A stretch of 64,000 nt of DNA, taken from the NCBI RefSeq assembly GCF_000757885.1, contig NZ_JQCR01000002.1, positions 1,860,001 to 1,924,000 of the forward strand, written 5' to 3'. A program made the position numbers and the translations under genes. Positions within the stretch are counted from its first letter, which is position 1, and every line of letters begins with the position of its first letter. This DNA is from Paenibacillus wynnii. GTDB taxonomy: Bacteria; Bacillota; Bacilli; Paenibacillales; Paenibacillaceae. Shown here one piece after another: positions 29,991-41,856 of this stretch. Below the pieces are notes generated by a model, which searched no databases, was not told where the DNA came from, and saw only the letters and a list, made by a program, of their open reading frames with translations.

Positions 29991-30107
29991 GCTTGGCGGC
30001 GTCCTACTCTCCCAGGACCCTTCGGTCCAAGTACCATCGGCGCTGGAGGTCTTAACGGTCGTGTTCGGGATGGGTACGTGTGGAACCCCTCCGCTATCGC
30101 CACCAAA
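29991..30107 (-). rRNA. rrf: 5S ribosomal RNA
   Basis: A 117-nt minus-strand sequence starting TTTGGTGGCGATAGCGGAGG and ending GACGCCGCCAAGC; the terminal stem TTTGGTGGC / GCCGCCAAGC and the loop CCCATCCCGAACACG are diagnostic. It lies between 16S and 23S, not after 23S. Confidence 0.96.
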
Positions 30108-30226
30108 CGCATACGAAAGAGACTTGCTCTTTCAAAACTGAACACGAGTGAGTGTTTTGAACCCGAAGGTTCTATAGAAGCTTACGCTTCTGTTCGAATG
30201 TTTCCGTTACAGGAAACGATTCTCCA

Positions 30227-31790
<1,564 letters not shown>

Positions 31791-31972
31791 TTTAGAAAGA
31801 GCGATTGCTCATTTTGAAACATCTGACGAGAATTAAAAAATTCTCTGATCATGGTCTTCAAGAAGTCCATGATTTTGGATTTTACTCTCGTAAAATCCCA
31901 CTCACTCGTTGTTCAGTTTTCAAAGATCAATGTCTCGTTTGTCGCTCATTTTGTCTCAGCAGCGACCTTTAT

Positions 31973-32002
31973 AATATATCACAGCACCCTCGTTCTAGTC
32001 AA
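31973..32002 (-). promoter_or_regulatory. rRNA promoter, gene-proximal
   Basis: TTGACT (31997-32002), 18-base spacer, TATATT (31973-31978) on the minus strand, about 180 bases before 16S. Confidence 0.75.
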
Positions 32003-32080
32003 GCGTTTTTTTAATTTAACTTTTCGCTTTACCATCTTGGCAAGTTATTCGAGAACAACTTGTCCAAAGGGCCGAAAACT

Positions 32081-32110
32081 AATATATCATATACTTCGAA
32101 CTCTCGTCAA
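32081..32110 (-). promoter_or_regulatory. rRNA promoter, distal
   Basis: TTGACG (32105-32110), 18-base spacer, TATATT (32081-32086). The -35 begins 3 bases after the bofA stop codon. Tandem promoters are typical of Bacillales rrn operons. Confidence 0.7.
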
Positions 32111-32113
32111 CCC

Positions 32114-32377
32114 TTAAAACAATGATATTTTAAGTCCCAATAACATAATAACACCGGGCAAGCCAAGAATAGTCACTGTGCCGATGGTTACGGGGTTCAA
32201 AGGTACATATACCCCACTGATTAACCCCGAGAAGTTCACCACATAAAGAGCTAAAGCCGCCAGAACCAAGTGGGTGCCAAAGAGGCTGATCCAGCCCCAC
32301 CCCAACTTTTTTTTCATTACTATAAATATTAGTAAGGCCGCCGATATAATCAATACAGCCATCGCCGCTAACTTCAC
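32114..32377 (-). CDS. bofA: BofA-family pro-sigma-K processing inhibitor
   Basis: An 87-residue membrane protein with two hydrophobic stretches and the conserved C-terminal PLNPVTIGTVTILGLPGVIML. In sporulating Bacillales BofA holds the SpoIVFB protease inactive in the forespore membrane until the sigma-K checkpoint. The GTG start follows a run of seven G. The gene lies after yaaL and directly before the rRNA operon, as in B. subtilis. Confidence 0.93.
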   Translation of the reverse strand: MKLAAMAVLIISAALLIFIVMKKKLGWGWISLFGTHLVLAALALYVVNFSGLISGVYVPLNPVTIGTVTILGLPGVIMLLGLKISLF

Positions 32378-32398
32378 GTGTGTCCCCCCCTTTAATAA

Positions 32399-32665
32399 CT
32401 ACCGTTCCTCCGACTGCATTTGACTGCGGTTCAAACCTAACAACTTGGCATGCTTTAAGTGGATCTGATATTTTCGTTCAGCCGCTTCAAGAATATAGAT
32501 TGCGTAATCAATCTGATCCTCTCCTGCAGCCTCATCAAACATTAGACGGGCTCTTTCCCACTCCCATTGAGCTTTTTGTACTTCTAAGTATGCCCCCCAG
32601 TTATCGTCAATCATATGCTTCTGGGCTTCTCTACTACTTCTACGCTTATAACTCCACCAGCCCAT
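32399..32665 (-). CDS. yaaL: YaaL-like DUF2508 protein
   Basis: An 88-residue, highly charged, predicted helical protein (VQKAQWEWERARLMFDEAAG, AERKYQIHLKHAKLLGL), recognised as DUF2508 by sequence and by its place between recR and bofA. No function is known. ATG at 32665 follows GGGGG by 7 bases. A terminator separates it from recR. Confidence 0.88.
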   Translation of the reverse strand: MGWWSYKRRSSREAQKHMIDDNWGAYLEVQKAQWEWERARLMFDEAAGEDQIDYAIYILEAAERKYQIHLKHAKLLGLNRSQMQSEER

Positions 32666-32746
32666 TTCGATACCCCCTTCAGATTGAACTCAACGATACT
32701 TGCATCGCTAATCTCATTCATATCGGGAAAGGGACAAACTTAGAAC

Positions 32747-32779
32747 CAAAAAAAAAGAAGCCCAAACCGGGCTTCTTTA
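32747..32779 (-). terminator. Terminator after recR
   Basis: AAAGAAGCCC-GGTTT-GGGCTTCTTT with nine T residues on the minus strand, between recR and yaaL. Confidence 0.9.
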
Positions 32780-32868
32780 CACACTTAATGGTGAAAGCTT
32801 TTTAAGAAACATATCTTTCAGTGAAATTCAAAGTAGCAAGACAATCTCACACTACCCGATAATACCTA

Positions 32869-33468
32869 TTAAAAAAGCTCACGGCGACCTTCCAATGCCT
32901 TGGACAATGTAACCTCATCCGCATATTCAAGATCGCCCCCAACGGGCAATCCATGAGCTATTCTGGTAATTCTAATCTCAAAAGGTCTGACAAGCCGGGA
33001 AATATACATAGCTGTAGCCTCCCCTTCAATGTTAGGGTTAGTCGCCATGATAAGTTCCTTCACCCTTTCATCACTTAGACGGGCCAGCAGCTCCTTTAGA
33101 CGGATATCATCAGGTCCAATACCCTCCATTGGGGATATAGCTCCTTGTAGAACGTGATAGTACCCGTTAAATTCCTTAGTTCTCTCTATGGCAACAAGAT
33201 CTTTGGAATCCTGAACCACGCAAATAACGGAAGGATCACGAGTCTTGTCCTGACACACACGGCAAGGATCCGTGTCAGTTATGTTACAGCAGACCGAGCA
33301 ATAGTGTAGATTACGCTTAACACTTACGAGTGCCTTGGCAAAATCAATAACCTCGTCCTCTTTCATGTTCAGCACATGAAACGCTAGCCGGGCAGCCGTC
33401 TTTGGACCAATCCCCGGCAAACGTGTGAATGCATCGATCAGCTTAGCTAGCGGTTCGGGATAATACAC
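32869..33468 (-). CDS. recR: Recombination mediator RecR
   Basis: The 199-residue protein acts with RecF and RecO to load RecA on gapped DNA. It has an N-terminal helix-hairpin-helix ([17 protein letters not shown]), a C4 zinc motif [16 protein letters not shown], and a TOPRIM domain beginning [14 protein letters not shown], with [14 protein letters not shown]. The start is GTG at 33468. It belongs to the dnaX-yaaK-recR unit. Confidence 0.97.
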   Translation of the reverse strand: MYYPEPLAKLIDAFTRLPGIGPKTAARLAFHVLNMKEDEVIDFAKALVSVKRNLHYCSVCCNITDTDPCRVCQDKTRDPSVICVVQDSKDLVAIERTKEFNGYYHVLQGAISPMEGIGPDDIRLKELLARLSDERVKELIMATNPNIEGEATAMYISRLVRPFEIRITRIAHGLPVGGDLEYADEVTLSKALEGRRELF

Positions 33469-33509
33469 TGTGGTGGTTCTCCTTTGGGTATAGCTTTATT
33501 AAGTACGGA

Positions 33510-33821
33510 TTAGAATAATCCAGGGATTTTCATGCCGCCAGTGAATTTGCCCATGTCATTATTAGCAAGCTCTTCCGCCTGGGTAAGCGCATCGTTTACA
33601 GCGATAATTACTAGATCTTGCAGCATTTCTACATCTTCCGGATCAACAGCCTCAGGCTTAATTTGAATGGAGAGCAGTTTTTTATGACCATTTACTTGAA
33701 CTGTTACAACTCCGCCGCCAGAAGTTCCTTCGATTACCTTGCCACCAAGCTCTTCTTGGGCTTTAAGCATTTGCTCTTGCATTTTTTTAACTTGCTTCAT
33801 CATCTGGTTCATATTATTCAT
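33510..33821 (-). CDS. yaaK: YbaB/EbfC nucleoid-associated protein
   Basis: A 103-residue DNA-binding protein starting [18 protein letters not shown] with the conserved core [18 protein letters not shown] and [17 protein letters not shown]. It lies between dnaX and recR, a near-universal arrangement. It probably dimerises and binds DNA without strict specificity. Confidence 0.95.
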   Translation of the reverse strand: MNNMNQMMKQVKKMQEQMLKAQEELGGKVIEGTSGGGVVTVQVNGHKKLLSIQIKPEAVDPEDVEMLQDLVIIAVNDALTQAEELANNDMGKFTGGMKIPGLF

Positions 33822-33866
33822 ACATCATCTCTCCTCTGGAATACGCATTCGCGTGATAATATATTT

Positions 33867-35636
33867 TTACTCTTTTATGATAACAAGGTCTTCCCCAAAC
33901 AGCTGGATCGCCTCATCAATCCAAGGTTCTGATGTTCCGCCTGCCACTTCATGCTCATTTTCCAGCCGCAGTTCTTCCTTACTTGCTTGACTCACAGACT
34001 TAAGTGCAGCCTCGTTCCAATCCCGAAGCATTATTGTTACAAGTCGGTATGGTTTGCCTAAACGAGCCGCCAGCACTCCTTCAATAACCTGTCTGTTGAC
34101 AGGCTTCTCTGTAGTGTCACGGTGAATCGTATTTTTGAAAGCAACGAGGACTGCATCCTCTATAACAGAAACGGGTTCGCCATCCACAAACCATGCATGA
34201 ACGGTTACCTTCTCCTCTTTCACAGCCTGAAGCACAAAGCTCCACTGCTTATAAACCGCAGCAAAGTCAGGGCTATCCTTGCTTGCAATGAAAAGATCCA
34301 TATGAGGCGGCATCTTACCAGGAGCAGATATACGAGGAGCCAGGCTTTGTGCAGCCCCTGATCTCGAAGAAGAAGCCCCCGCTTCACGCCCTCCGCCAGA
34401 AATGCTGCCGGACTGCATAGCTTGTTCGAGCTTTTTCTCCAACGCAGCGATCTGTCTCTTCAGAATAACCAATTCGCCCTGATCAACAGCCGGTAGTCCG
34501 GCTGTTACAGCGACCGAGGCAGATGAATCCATCGTAACTGGGCGATCACCCTGCCGCATACTGCAAAGCTTCATAAGAGCCACCTCAAACAAGGTCTGCG
34601 GGTGAGTCGCATATTTCATCTCACCAAGATAACGGTTCAGCGTATCGACGATCTCGAAAAGCCGCTCCCGGGAGAAAGCTGCCGCCATATCCTTGAACTC
34701 TGCAGGATTTAAGACTCGGTCTGTTAGTTGATCTGCCCCCGGAACCATTTTGATCATAAGTAGATCGCGGAAATAATGGAGCAAATTCTCCAGACATTTA
34801 TCGGCACTTTTACCTTCATGCATAAGCTGCTCCACCAACTCCAGGAGAAGCCCCATGTTACCTTCCAGTATGGCCGAAGCCAACCGGGCAAATTGCTCTG
34901 CAGGTATCCCTCCTGTCATACCGAGTACCTGCTGATAAGTTACATGTCCATCCGTAAAAGAGGATATCTGATCCAATATACTGAGTGCATCACGCATACC
35001 GCCATCTGACAGACGGGCAATATACTGTAATGCGTCAGGGTCCGCTTCAATCCCCTCTTTTTCGCAAATCTCACTAAGCAGACCTGTCTGCTCCTCAAGT
35101 GATACTCTACGAAAGTCAAAGCGCTGACAACGCGAAATAATCGTTGCCGGCAATTTATGGGGTTCGGTTGTCGCCAGAATAAACATTACATGCGGTGGCG
35201 GTTCTTCAAGAGTCTTAAGAAGAGCATTGAATGCTTCTGTAGTCAGCATATGCACTTCATCAATAATATACACTTTACGGCGTACCTCGGTTGGGGCATA
35301 TTTCACCTTGTCCCGCAAGTCGCGAATTTCTTCTACACCCCGGTTAGATGCAGCATCTATTTCCTGAACGTCCATTACATTGCCCGCAGTAATCCGCAGA
35401 CAAGAAGGGCATTCATTACAAGGCTCCGAACCTTGCTGGCGCTCACAGTTAACCGCCTTAGCCAATACCTTCGCAGCACTTGTCTTACCGGTTCCCCGCG
35501 GACCGCTGAACAGATAGGCATGCGAAACCCGCTGTTCACGAATAGCATTCTGCAGCGTTTGGATAATGTGCCGTTGTCCTACCATGTCTTTAAACGACTG
35601 TGGCCGCCAGGCACGATACAACGCGATATGTTCCAC
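33867..35636 (-). CDS. dnaX: DNA polymerase III tau/gamma subunit
   Basis: The 589-residue clamp-loader ATPase has a P-loop GPRGTGKTSAAK, a four-Cys zinc module (CERQQGSEPCNECPSC), Walker B IIDEVHML and the SRC motif ISRCQRF. The C-terminal third, after a low-complexity Ser/Gly/Ala linker near residue 420, would bind polymerase and helicase. GTG at 35636 follows GAGGG by 9 bases. No canonical A-AAA-AAG slip site was seen, so a shorter gamma form is not predicted. Confidence 0.97.
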   Translation of the reverse strand: MEHIALYRAWRPQSFKDMVGQRHIIQTLQNAIREQRVSHAYLFSGPRGTGKTSAAKVLAKAVNCERQQGSEPCNECPSCLRITAGNVMDVQEIDAASNRGVEEIRDLRDKVKYAPTEVRRKVYIIDEVHMLTTEAFNALLKTLEEPPPHVMFILATTEPHKLPATIISRCQRFDFRRVSLEEQTGLLSEICEKEGIEADPDALQYIARLSDGGMRDALSILDQISSFTDGHVTYQQVLGMTGGIPAEQFARLASAILEGNMGLLLELVEQLMHEGKSADKCLENLLHYFRDLLMIKMVPGADQLTDRVLNPAEFKDMAAAFSRERLFEIVDTLNRYLGEMKYATHPQTLFEVALMKLCSMRQGDRPVTMDSSASVAVTAGLPAVDQGELVILKRQIAALEKKLEQAMQSGSISGGGREAGASSSRSGAAQSLAPRISAPGKMPPHMDLFIASKDSPDFAAVYKQWSFVLQAVKEEKVTVHAWFVDGEPVSVIEDAVLVAFKNTIHRDTTEKPVNRQVIEGVLAARLGKPYRLVTIMLRDWNEAALKSVSQASKEELRLENEHEVAGGTSEPWIDEAIQLFGEDLVIIKE

Positions 35637-35713
35637 TATGCTTTACCCTCTTTCAACTGCCGCATTCCCGGCGTTTGTCGCTTACTTATTATACTATAAT
35701 CCTTAGGCTTTGA

Positions 35714-35752
35714 CCAAAAACAAAAAGCATCTTCGCTTATCGCAAAGATGCA
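35714..35752 (-). terminator. Terminator after the SRP RNA
   Basis: GCATCTTTGC / GCGAAGATGC stem followed by TTTTTGTTTTT on the minus strand, between the SRP RNA and dnaX. Confidence 0.82.
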
Positions 35753-35769
35753 TTAATTATAAGTATAAA

Positions 35770-36040
35770 CCGTGCACCTGTTATTGATAGCTGCGATCCA
35801 AGCGGCAACCCTACGCGACTGCTCGGACTAGGCAACCCTCCGGCACAAGAGTAACTTACTTATGGCTGCTTCCTTCCGGACCTGACCAGGTTCATAAGCA
35901 CTCATTGCGGAGGACCCAGTCGTCAACACAGCACGTAGGGACCAAGGCCTCACATCGACAGCACCTCTAACAGGAATTCAACCTCGCTACAGCGGATTGC
36001 GAGTTACAGGGCACCGCTACCTCCCCGTCTAGCACGGCGA
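35770..36040 (-). ncRNA. ffs: Signal recognition particle RNA, large Bacillus type
   Basis: About 270 nt. It contains the conserved apical-loop core GTCAGGTCCGGAAGGAAGCA and the Alu-domain segments GGGGAGGTAGCGGTGCCCTG near the 5' end and GGTGCACGG at the 3' end, which match B. subtilis scRNA. It directs SRP (Ffh) to signal peptides. Position upstream of dnaX is conserved. Ends are approximate. Confidence 0.94.
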
Positions 36041-36045
36041 ACTCA

Positions 36046-36074
36046 AGTATAGCTCACACCTAAATAAAAATCAA
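36046..36074 (-). promoter_or_regulatory. SRP RNA promoter
   Basis: TTGATT (36069-36074), 17-base spacer, TATACT (36046-36051) on the minus strand; start predicted near 36040. Confidence 0.75.
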
Positions 36075-36090
36075 CCATATTGAGCAATCC

Positions 36091-36121
36091 AAAAACCCCC
36101 AACTATAAAAGTCGGGGGTTT
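36091..36121 (-). terminator. Terminator after rpmE
   Basis: AACCCCC ... GGGGGTT stem with five T residues on the minus strand, 32 bases after the rpmE stop. Confidence 0.87.
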
Positions 36122-36152
36122 GTGTTATCAAGCCGCAAAACGGCTAATTAAA

Positions 36153-36350
36153 TTAGATACCGTATTTCTTCTTAAATTTATCGACACGACCACCAGCATC
36201 CAGGAACTTCTGCTTACCAGTAAAGAAAGGGTGGCAGTTGGAGCAGATTTCGACGCGAAGCTCTTGTTTAACAGAGCCAGCTTCAAAATTATTGCCACAT
36301 GCGCAGGTTACCTTAGTCAAGTTATACTTTGGTTGAATTGCTTCTTGCAT
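36153..36350 (-). CDS. rpmE: 50S ribosomal protein L31, zinc-containing
   Basis: The 65-residue protein has the zinc-ribbon cysteines TCACGN and [12 protein letters not shown], marking the Zn-dependent (C+) L31 rather than the zinc-free paralogue made under zinc limitation. ATG at 36350 follows GAGGTGA by 7 bases; the frame runs further upstream but the extension is not L31-like. It lies after rho and the radical SAM gene. Confidence 0.96.
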   Translation of the reverse strand: MQEAIQPKYNLTKVTCACGNNFEAGSVKQELRVEICSNCHPFFTGKQKFLDAGGRVDKFKKKYGI

Positions 36351-36472
36351 TTGAATTTCACCTCTTTTGCCCTGGGCCTCATGCGAGCACAGAGTTATAA
36401 TGAACAGATATTCATATTCTACCACGAAATAAATGAATCGGCAATATGTTTCAATTTTACATTTTTTGAGTG

Positions 36473-37750
36473 TTAAATATGGACGTTTCCTGATTTGATA
36501 CGTGCCATATTAGCCGGCGGAATATGAGTATATGAGCCGATAACGACATCCGGTAGTTCCTCACGAAAAATATCAAGCATGGTTTTCATCCCCAGTATTT
36601 CACCTTTGGCCGGAGGAATTAATCCCAAATAGCTCTCCGGGTCAATATTCAGGTTACGCATTTGGATTAGCTTCAGTTCTGTACGTCTAACAAATTCGAC
36701 CATAGCCTCAATCTCTTCTTCCCGGTCCGTTACTCCCGGAAACACCAGATAGTTAATTGAAGTATAGACACCCTGAGATACAGCGTACTTCAGGGACTTC
36801 TCGACATTAGCCAGTGTGTATCCACGCGGCTTGTAATAGGCATTGTAATGGTCATCCAATGCACTTATTGTGCTGACACGCATCAAATCAAGACCCGCAT
36901 CAACAATTCCGCGGATATGGTCACTTAAACCGGCATTGGTATTGATATTGATATATCCCATATTTGTAGTGGCTCGAACTTCACGCATAGCTTCAATAAT
37001 GATCTTGGCTTGCGTAGAAGGTTCGCCTTCACAGCCTTGCCCGAAGCTGACAATGGATTCCGGTGTCTTCAGGTGCTCCAACATAACTTGTACCAACTCA
37101 TCGACTCTTGGACGAAAGTCCATCCGTGTCTGCGGTGAGACAAATCCGCTATCCTCCGGCTGATCGGAAATACAGCCAAAGCAGCCTGCATTACAGGAAT
37201 GGGAGACAGGTACAGCACCCTCCCAGCGGCCTAAAAAGCTATTGGAAGACGTAAGACATTCATACTCAAGTGCACAGTTGGAGAGATGCTCGTAGAGGCG
37301 GTTCTCTGGGTATTTGGTTAAAAGCTCGCTAACACCAGCTTTTACATCCTTAGTATCACAGTTGAGCGGATTCCACTTTTCAGGGTCATCCGTAAGTTCC
37401 GCTCCTACGTAAAAACCCCCGTCCTTCCATACAACCGCAGAGTATCCGAACAGTGGAAGCTTATAAGATTTATCCGTCTTCACGTAACCGGGAAGGCACA
37501 AGCGTGTAAATCCTTGCGGCAAAAGCGCACCCACAGCCTGAGATCCTACCGGCAAGGGTAGCATTTCACCCGTCTCAGGATTCATGCCTGCCGCCCGTGT
37601 ATTCGGCAATCCTACAAGCGTAGCACCTTCCGGCAGCGGAATTAACTCTTCTTCTAATATTTCAACAATCATATCTCCACTGCGGGCCAAGCCGTACAGT
37701 TCGGGATGATCAAAGACATTTCCTTGCTCATCAGCATATACCAAATACAT
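36473..37750 (-). CDS. Radical SAM protein of unknown function
   Basis: The 425-residue protein has the radical SAM cluster motif CNAGCFGC (CxxxCxxC) near residue 190. It is followed by [10 protein letters not shown], a glycine-rich SAM-binding region, and [12 protein letters not shown]. The N-terminal 180 residues form a separate region without recognised motifs, rich in short beta-like segments. ATG follows AGAGGTGA. It lies between rho and rpmE, 21 bases after rho. No auxiliary Cys-rich domain or peptide substrate gene is adjacent, so the reaction cannot be named. Confidence 0.85.
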   Translation of the reverse strand: MYLVYADEQGNVFDHPELYGLARSGDMIVEILEEELIPLPEGATLVGLPNTRAAGMNPETGEMLPLPVGSQAVGALLPQGFTRLCLPGYVKTDKSYKLPLFGYSAVVWKDGGFYVGAELTDDPEKWNPLNCDTKDVKAGVSELLTKYPENRLYEHLSNCALEYECLTSSNSFLGRWEGAVPVSHSCNAGCFGCISDQPEDSGFVSPQTRMDFRPRVDELVQVMLEHLKTPESIVSFGQGCEGEPSTQAKIIIEAMREVRATTNMGYININTNAGLSDHIRGIVDAGLDLMRVSTISALDDHYNAYYKPRGYTLANVEKSLKYAVSQGVYTSINYLVFPGVTDREEEIEAMVEFVRRTELKLIQMRNLNIDPESYLGLIPPAKGEILGMKTMLDIFREELPDVVIGSYTHIPPANMARIKSGNVHI

Positions 37751-37771
37751 GGTTAGTCACCTCTTATCATT

Positions 37772-39124
37772 CTAAGTTGTCGGTATAGATGGGGTCTTTG
37801 GTCGTGTAGTCCGTCGTGCAGCCGCACCGCTATTGGAGGTTCCTCCATTGCTGGCGGTTCCGTTTGAAGATTCCTTGGAACCGGCAACATCAAAGGATGC
37901 CAAGAATTCAGCGTTCGTCTGGGTGTCACGCAGCTTTTTGATAAACCCTTCCACAAAATCGTAGGATTCATTCATATTTTTACGAATAGTCCAAATTGTA
38001 TCGAGTTCTTCCTTAGTAAGCAGTACCTCTTCACGACGCGTACCTGAGCGGCGAATATCTATAGCAGGGAAAATCCGGCGTTCGGCCAGTTTGCGATCCA
38101 AGTGGAGTTCCATGTTTCCTGTGCCTTTAAACTCTTCATAGATAATATCGTCCATACGGGAACCCGTATCGATTAGTGCAGTTGCCAAAATTGTCAGACT
38201 TCCGCCTTCCTCAACATTCCGAGCCGATCCAAAGAAACGTTTAGGCCGATGAAAAGCTGCCGGATCAATACCACCACTTAGTGTACGGCCAGACGGCGGA
38301 ACCACGAGATTATAAGCACGGGCTAAACGGGTTATGCTATCAAGCAGGATTACGACATCCTTTTTATGCTCTACTAGACGAAGGGCGCGTTGTAAGACGA
38401 GCTCGGCCACTTTGATATGGTTCTCAGGAAGCTCATCAAAGGTGGAAGCCACGACTTCACCCTTCACAGAACGTTGCATATCCGTTACTTCTTCAGGACG
38501 TTCATCTATAAGAAGCACGAACAATTCAATCTCAGGATTATTAATGGAGATACTGTTGGCAATTTCTTTCAGAAGGAGCGTTTTTCCCGCTTTGGGAGGT
38601 GCTACAATTAAACCGCGCTGCCCCAGACCTACAGGAGCAAGTAAATCCATTATTCGAGTAGATAAATGGGTAGGGGATGTTTCGAGCGGCAGCTTAATTT
38701 GCGGATAAAGAGGTGTTAGTGCTGGGAAATGGAGACGTTCCGCTGCAGTGGCAGGATTCTCGCCATTTACGGCATTGACCTGTAATAGTCCAAAATATCG
38801 TTCATTTTCTTTGGGTGTCCGGCATTTCCCGGAGACAAGATCTCCGCTTCTGAGATCAAACTTACGAATTTGAGAGGCTGAGATGTAGATATCTTCAGCA
38901 CTGGGCAAATAGTTAATCGGTCTTAGAAAACCATACCCTTCAGGTAGAATTTCCAATACACCTTCCATAAACATAAGCCCACTTTGCTCCGCTTGGGCCC
39001 TTAGGATCGCAAAGATCAGTTCCCGCTTCTTCATCTGGCCGTAGTAGGGAATCTGGTATTTTTTAGCCAGCGTATACAGATCGGTCAGCTTCATTACTTC
39101 CAAATCGGAAATTTGAAGATCCAT
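37772..39124 (-). CDS. rho: Transcription termination factor Rho
   Basis: The 450-residue hexameric RNA helicase has an N-terminal Rho domain ([20 protein letters not shown]), a cold-shock-like RNA-binding domain ([20 protein letters not shown]), the P-loop APPKAGKT, Walker [17 protein letters not shown] and the Q/R-loop regions. A Ser/Asn/Gly-rich tail of about 35 residues after residue 415 is unusual. ATG follows AGGTGG by 7 bases. Confidence 0.97.
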   Translation of the reverse strand: MDLQISDLEVMKLTDLYTLAKKYQIPYYGQMKKRELIFAILRAQAEQSGLMFMEGVLEILPEGYGFLRPINYLPSAEDIYISASQIRKFDLRSGDLVSGKCRTPKENERYFGLLQVNAVNGENPATAAERLHFPALTPLYPQIKLPLETSPTHLSTRIMDLLAPVGLGQRGLIVAPPKAGKTLLLKEIANSISINNPEIELFVLLIDERPEEVTDMQRSVKGEVVASTFDELPENHIKVAELVLQRALRLVEHKKDVVILLDSITRLARAYNLVVPPSGRTLSGGIDPAAFHRPKRFFGSARNVEEGGSLTILATALIDTGSRMDDIIYEEFKGTGNMELHLDRKLAERRIFPAIDIRRSGTRREEVLLTKEELDTIWTIRKNMNESYDFVEGFIKKLRDTQTNAEFLASFDVAGSKESSNGTASNGGTSNSGAAARRTTRPKTPSIPTT

Positions 39125-39216
39125 GTAATAACCACCTATTCAATTTTTTATATGAGTTCATCTAGCAATCAATACATATTAAGAGTCCAGTAAAATCCTC
39201 ATTAGGATAGGATTAC

Positions 39217-39262
39217 CCAAAAAAGAAGGAGATATGCAGTAAGTATGCAAATAAACTCCTCC
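39217..39262 (-). terminator. Possible terminator after murA
   Basis: On the minus strand GGAG ... CTCC with inner TGCA/TGCA, followed by TTCTTTTTT. The stem is imperfect. Confidence 0.45.
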
Positions 39263-39284
39263 TCTCTAACAGGGTATACGAATT

Positions 39285-40538
39285 TTATTCGTTCTCACGC
39301 CATACTTCAGCGCCTAGCTGACGAAGATTAATGACCAAGTTGTCATAACCACGATCAATATATTCCACACCCGTTACCTCGGTAATACCATCCTCAACTG
39401 TCAACCCGGCAATAACAAGCGCCGCGCCAGCCCGCAAATCAGTAGCTTTAACTTTTGCAGCATTAAGCTTATTGCCCTCAATGATCGCAGACCGGCCCTC
39501 AACACGGATCTTAGCGCCCATACGTACTAATTCAGGTACATGCTTAAAGCGGCTACTGTAGACAAAATCACTTAGTACACTAACACCTTCCGCCTGAGTT
39601 AGCAAGCTTGTCATAGGGGATTGCAAGTCGGTGGGGAATCCTGGATAAATTAGGGCTTTAACGTCGACATGTTCATATCGAGCCTTACCGATTACACGAA
39701 TGCTCTCGTCCAGTTCTTCGATGCCCACACCCATCTCAAGCAGCTTTGCCGTTAATGCTTCCAAATGCTTAGGAATTACGTTATCTATAACCACGTCACC
39801 GCGTGTCGCTGCAGCGGCAATCATATATGTTCCAGCTTGAATCCGGTCAGGAATAATAGAGTGACGGCAACCGTGCATCTCCGTGACACCCTCGATTCGG
39901 ATAGTTTCAGTACCGGCGCCCTTAATAACAGCGCCCATAGAGTTTAATAGGGTAGCTACATCTATAATCTCAGGCTCTTTAGCCGCATTTTCAATAATTG
40001 TAGAGCCTTTGGCCCGTGAAGCAGCCAGCATAATGTTAATAGTGGCACCTACGCTGGATACGTCCAAATAAATCTTCGCACCGCGCAGTTCTTTGGCATA
40101 AAGGTGGATTGATCCATGTTCATTGGTAACTGTAGCACCCAGCGCTTCAAATCCCTTGATGTGCTGGTCGATCGGACGGGGCTCAAAGTTACAGCCGCCG
40201 GGAAGACCTATGGTTGCTTCCTTGAATCTTCCTAGTAGTGCCCCCATCATATAATAAGAAGCCCGAAGTTTCTTGACGGGCCCGTTGGGCATAGGAATCG
40301 ATAAAATACGTGAGGGATCAATTCTCATCTGGCTGCCTGACCAGGATACACTTGCGCCTAACTCTTCAAGGATCTCGGAATAGACGGCAACATCGCTAAG
40401 GTTTGGCAAATTATCCAGAATAACTTCAGATTCGGCTAAAATCGCCGCAGGAATAAGCGCGATCGCACTATTCTTTGCTCCGCTAATGGTTACAACACCC
40501 TGCAGTGGACGTCCACCGTCAATCATTAATTTTTCCAT
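39285..40538 (-). CDS. murA: UDP-N-acetylglucosamine 1-carboxyvinyltransferase
   Basis: Transfers enolpyruvate from PEP to UDP-GlcNAc, the first committed step of peptidoglycan synthesis. The 417-residue protein keeps the fosfomycin-target cysteine in [19 protein letters not shown], and [13 protein letters not shown] at the start. By position (between fba and rho) it corresponds to the second Firmicute copy, MurAB/MurZ. In B. subtilis glpX lies between this gene and rho; here it is absent. Confidence 0.96.
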   Translation of the reverse strand: MEKLMIDGGRPLQGVVTISGAKNSAIALIPAAILAESEVILDNLPNLSDVAVYSEILEELGASVSWSGSQMRIDPSRILSIPMPNGPVKKLRASYYMMGALLGRFKEATIGLPGGCNFEPRPIDQHIKGFEALGATVTNEHGSIHLYAKELRGAKIYLDVSSVGATINIMLAASRAKGSTIIENAAKEPEIIDVATLLNSMGAVIKGAGTETIRIEGVTEMHGCRHSIIPDRIQAGTYMIAAAATRGDVVIDNVIPKHLEALTAKLLEMGVGIEELDESIRVIGKARYEHVDVKALIYPGFPTDLQSPMTSLLTQAEGVSVLSDFVYSSRFKHVPELVRMGAKIRVEGRSAIIEGNKLNAAKVKATDLRAGAALVIAGLTVEDGITEVTGVEYIDRGYDNLVINLRQLGAEVWRENE

Positions 40539-40612
40539 ATATTATCTGGTTCCCCCTACGTGTATTGCAACTGATCAACAATACGTGCTGTGGCTTTTTT
40601 GGTGATGAAAAT

Positions 40613-40643
40613 GGAAAGACACCGTCTAGGCGGTGTGCTTTCC
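40613..40643 (-). terminator. Hairpin between fba and murA
   Basis: GGAAAG-CACACCG ... CGGTGT-CTTTCC on the minus strand, followed by ATTTTC. It is terminator-like with a weak T tract, so it may be partial. Confidence 0.5.
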
Positions 40644-40760
40644 AAATGATACTATTTAATTAGACTGAGTTAAAGGACGTTTCCTGTGCATACAGACAGT
40701 TCTGTGTATGTATCCTGTGAGTATGTTCACTAGGATTAATGTGAAACTGAGTAAAATCTA

Positions 40761-41615
40761 TTACGCTTGGTTGTTAGAACCAAACTCACGAATTTTACCA
40801 ATAACGGTTTGTTTGATCGCTTCACGACCTGGTACGATGAATACACGTGGGTCATAAGCATCCGGTTTTGCAGCAAGAACTTCGCGAACAGCTTTTGCAA
40901 ACACGATTTGGTTCTCAGTGTTTACGTTGATTTTGGAAGTACCCAGGGAGATTGCTTTTTTGATGTCATGAGTTGGGATTCCTGTACCGCCGTGAAGAAC
41001 CATTGGAATGTTAGTAGCGTCACGAATTTCTTCCATTTCTGCGAAGCCCAAGTTAGGCTCTCCCAGGTAAGGTCCGTGTACGGAACCAAGTGCTGGAGCC
41101 AGGGTGTCGATGCCGGTTTCTTTTACGATACGTACGCACTCTTCCAGATCAGCATACATGATGCCGCCGATTACGTCGTCTTCTTGTCCACCAACAGTAC
41201 CTACTTCGGCTTCAACAGAAACGCCTTTAGCATGAGCATATTCAACGACTTTTTTAGTCATATCAATGTTCTCTTCGATTGGGTGGTGGGAGCCGTCGAT
41301 CATTACAGATGTAAATCCAGCGTCAATTGCAGCTTTACATTTGTCAAAGCTTGAACCGTGATCCAAGTGAATAGCAACTGGAACAGTTATTTTCATATCT
41401 TCAATAAGGCCTTCTACCATCTTTACAACAGTGTTGAAGCCGCCCATGTGACGTGCTGCTCCTTCAGAAACTCCAAGAATTACTGGTGACTTCTCTTCTT
41501 CTGCTGCACCAAGAATCGCTTGTGTCCACTCCAAGTTGTTGATGTTGTACTGACCTACCGCATATTTTCCTTCAAGTGCTTTTTTTAACATGTCTGTCAT
41601 AGATACTAATGGCAT
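40761..41615 (-). CDS. fba: Class II fructose-1,6-bisphosphate aldolase
   Basis: The 284-residue zinc-dependent glycolytic aldolase carries [16 protein letters not shown] with zinc-binding His and the catalytic Asp, [14 protein letters not shown], and the phosphate-binding GGTGIP and INVNTE. Codon choice is strongly biased toward optimal codons, as expected for a highly expressed enzyme. ATG follows AGGAGG by 9 bases; TATAAT with a weak -35 lies about 90 bases upstream. Confidence 0.97.
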   Translation of the reverse strand: MPLVSMTDMLKKALEGKYAVGQYNINNLEWTQAILGAAEEEKSPVILGVSEGAARHMGGFNTVVKMVEGLIEDMKITVPVAIHLDHGSSFDKCKAAIDAGFTSVMIDGSHHPIEENIDMTKKVVEYAHAKGVSVEAEVGTVGGQEDDVIGGIMYADLEECVRIVKETGIDTLAPALGSVHGPYLGEPNLGFAEMEEIRDATNIPMVLHGGTGIPTHDIKKAISLGTSKINVNTENQIVFAKAVREVLAAKPDAYDPRVFIVPGREAIKQTVIGKIREFGSNNQA

Positions 41616-41719
41616 GGTTTCAATCCTCCTAAGAATGTTGGGTTAATTCTATTTTTAAGCCGACATCACATACAGGATTATTATAACACATCCTGTCTCA
41701 AATACTAAATAGGGTCAGC

Positions 41720-41746
41720 AAAAAAATGTCCCGGTGGGACGTTATT
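41720..41746 (-). terminator. Terminator after spo0F
   Basis: GTCCC-ACC-GGGAC followed by ATTTTTTTG on the minus strand. Confidence 0.8.
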
Positions 41747-41856
41747 TACCCAGCCCCCTCCGAAACCGGCCTGTATCAATGCAAATCCCCCTAAGTCTGT
41801 TAACAAGTAGGAGGATTAAATCGGAAGTCTATTTCATTAATTCGCAGAATCCTGAC

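Noticed and set aside
34420..34440. Programmed frameshift site in dnaX (GAGAAAAAG)
   Set aside because: Only five A residues; it lacks the A-AAA-AAG heptamer and no stimulatory stem is evident.
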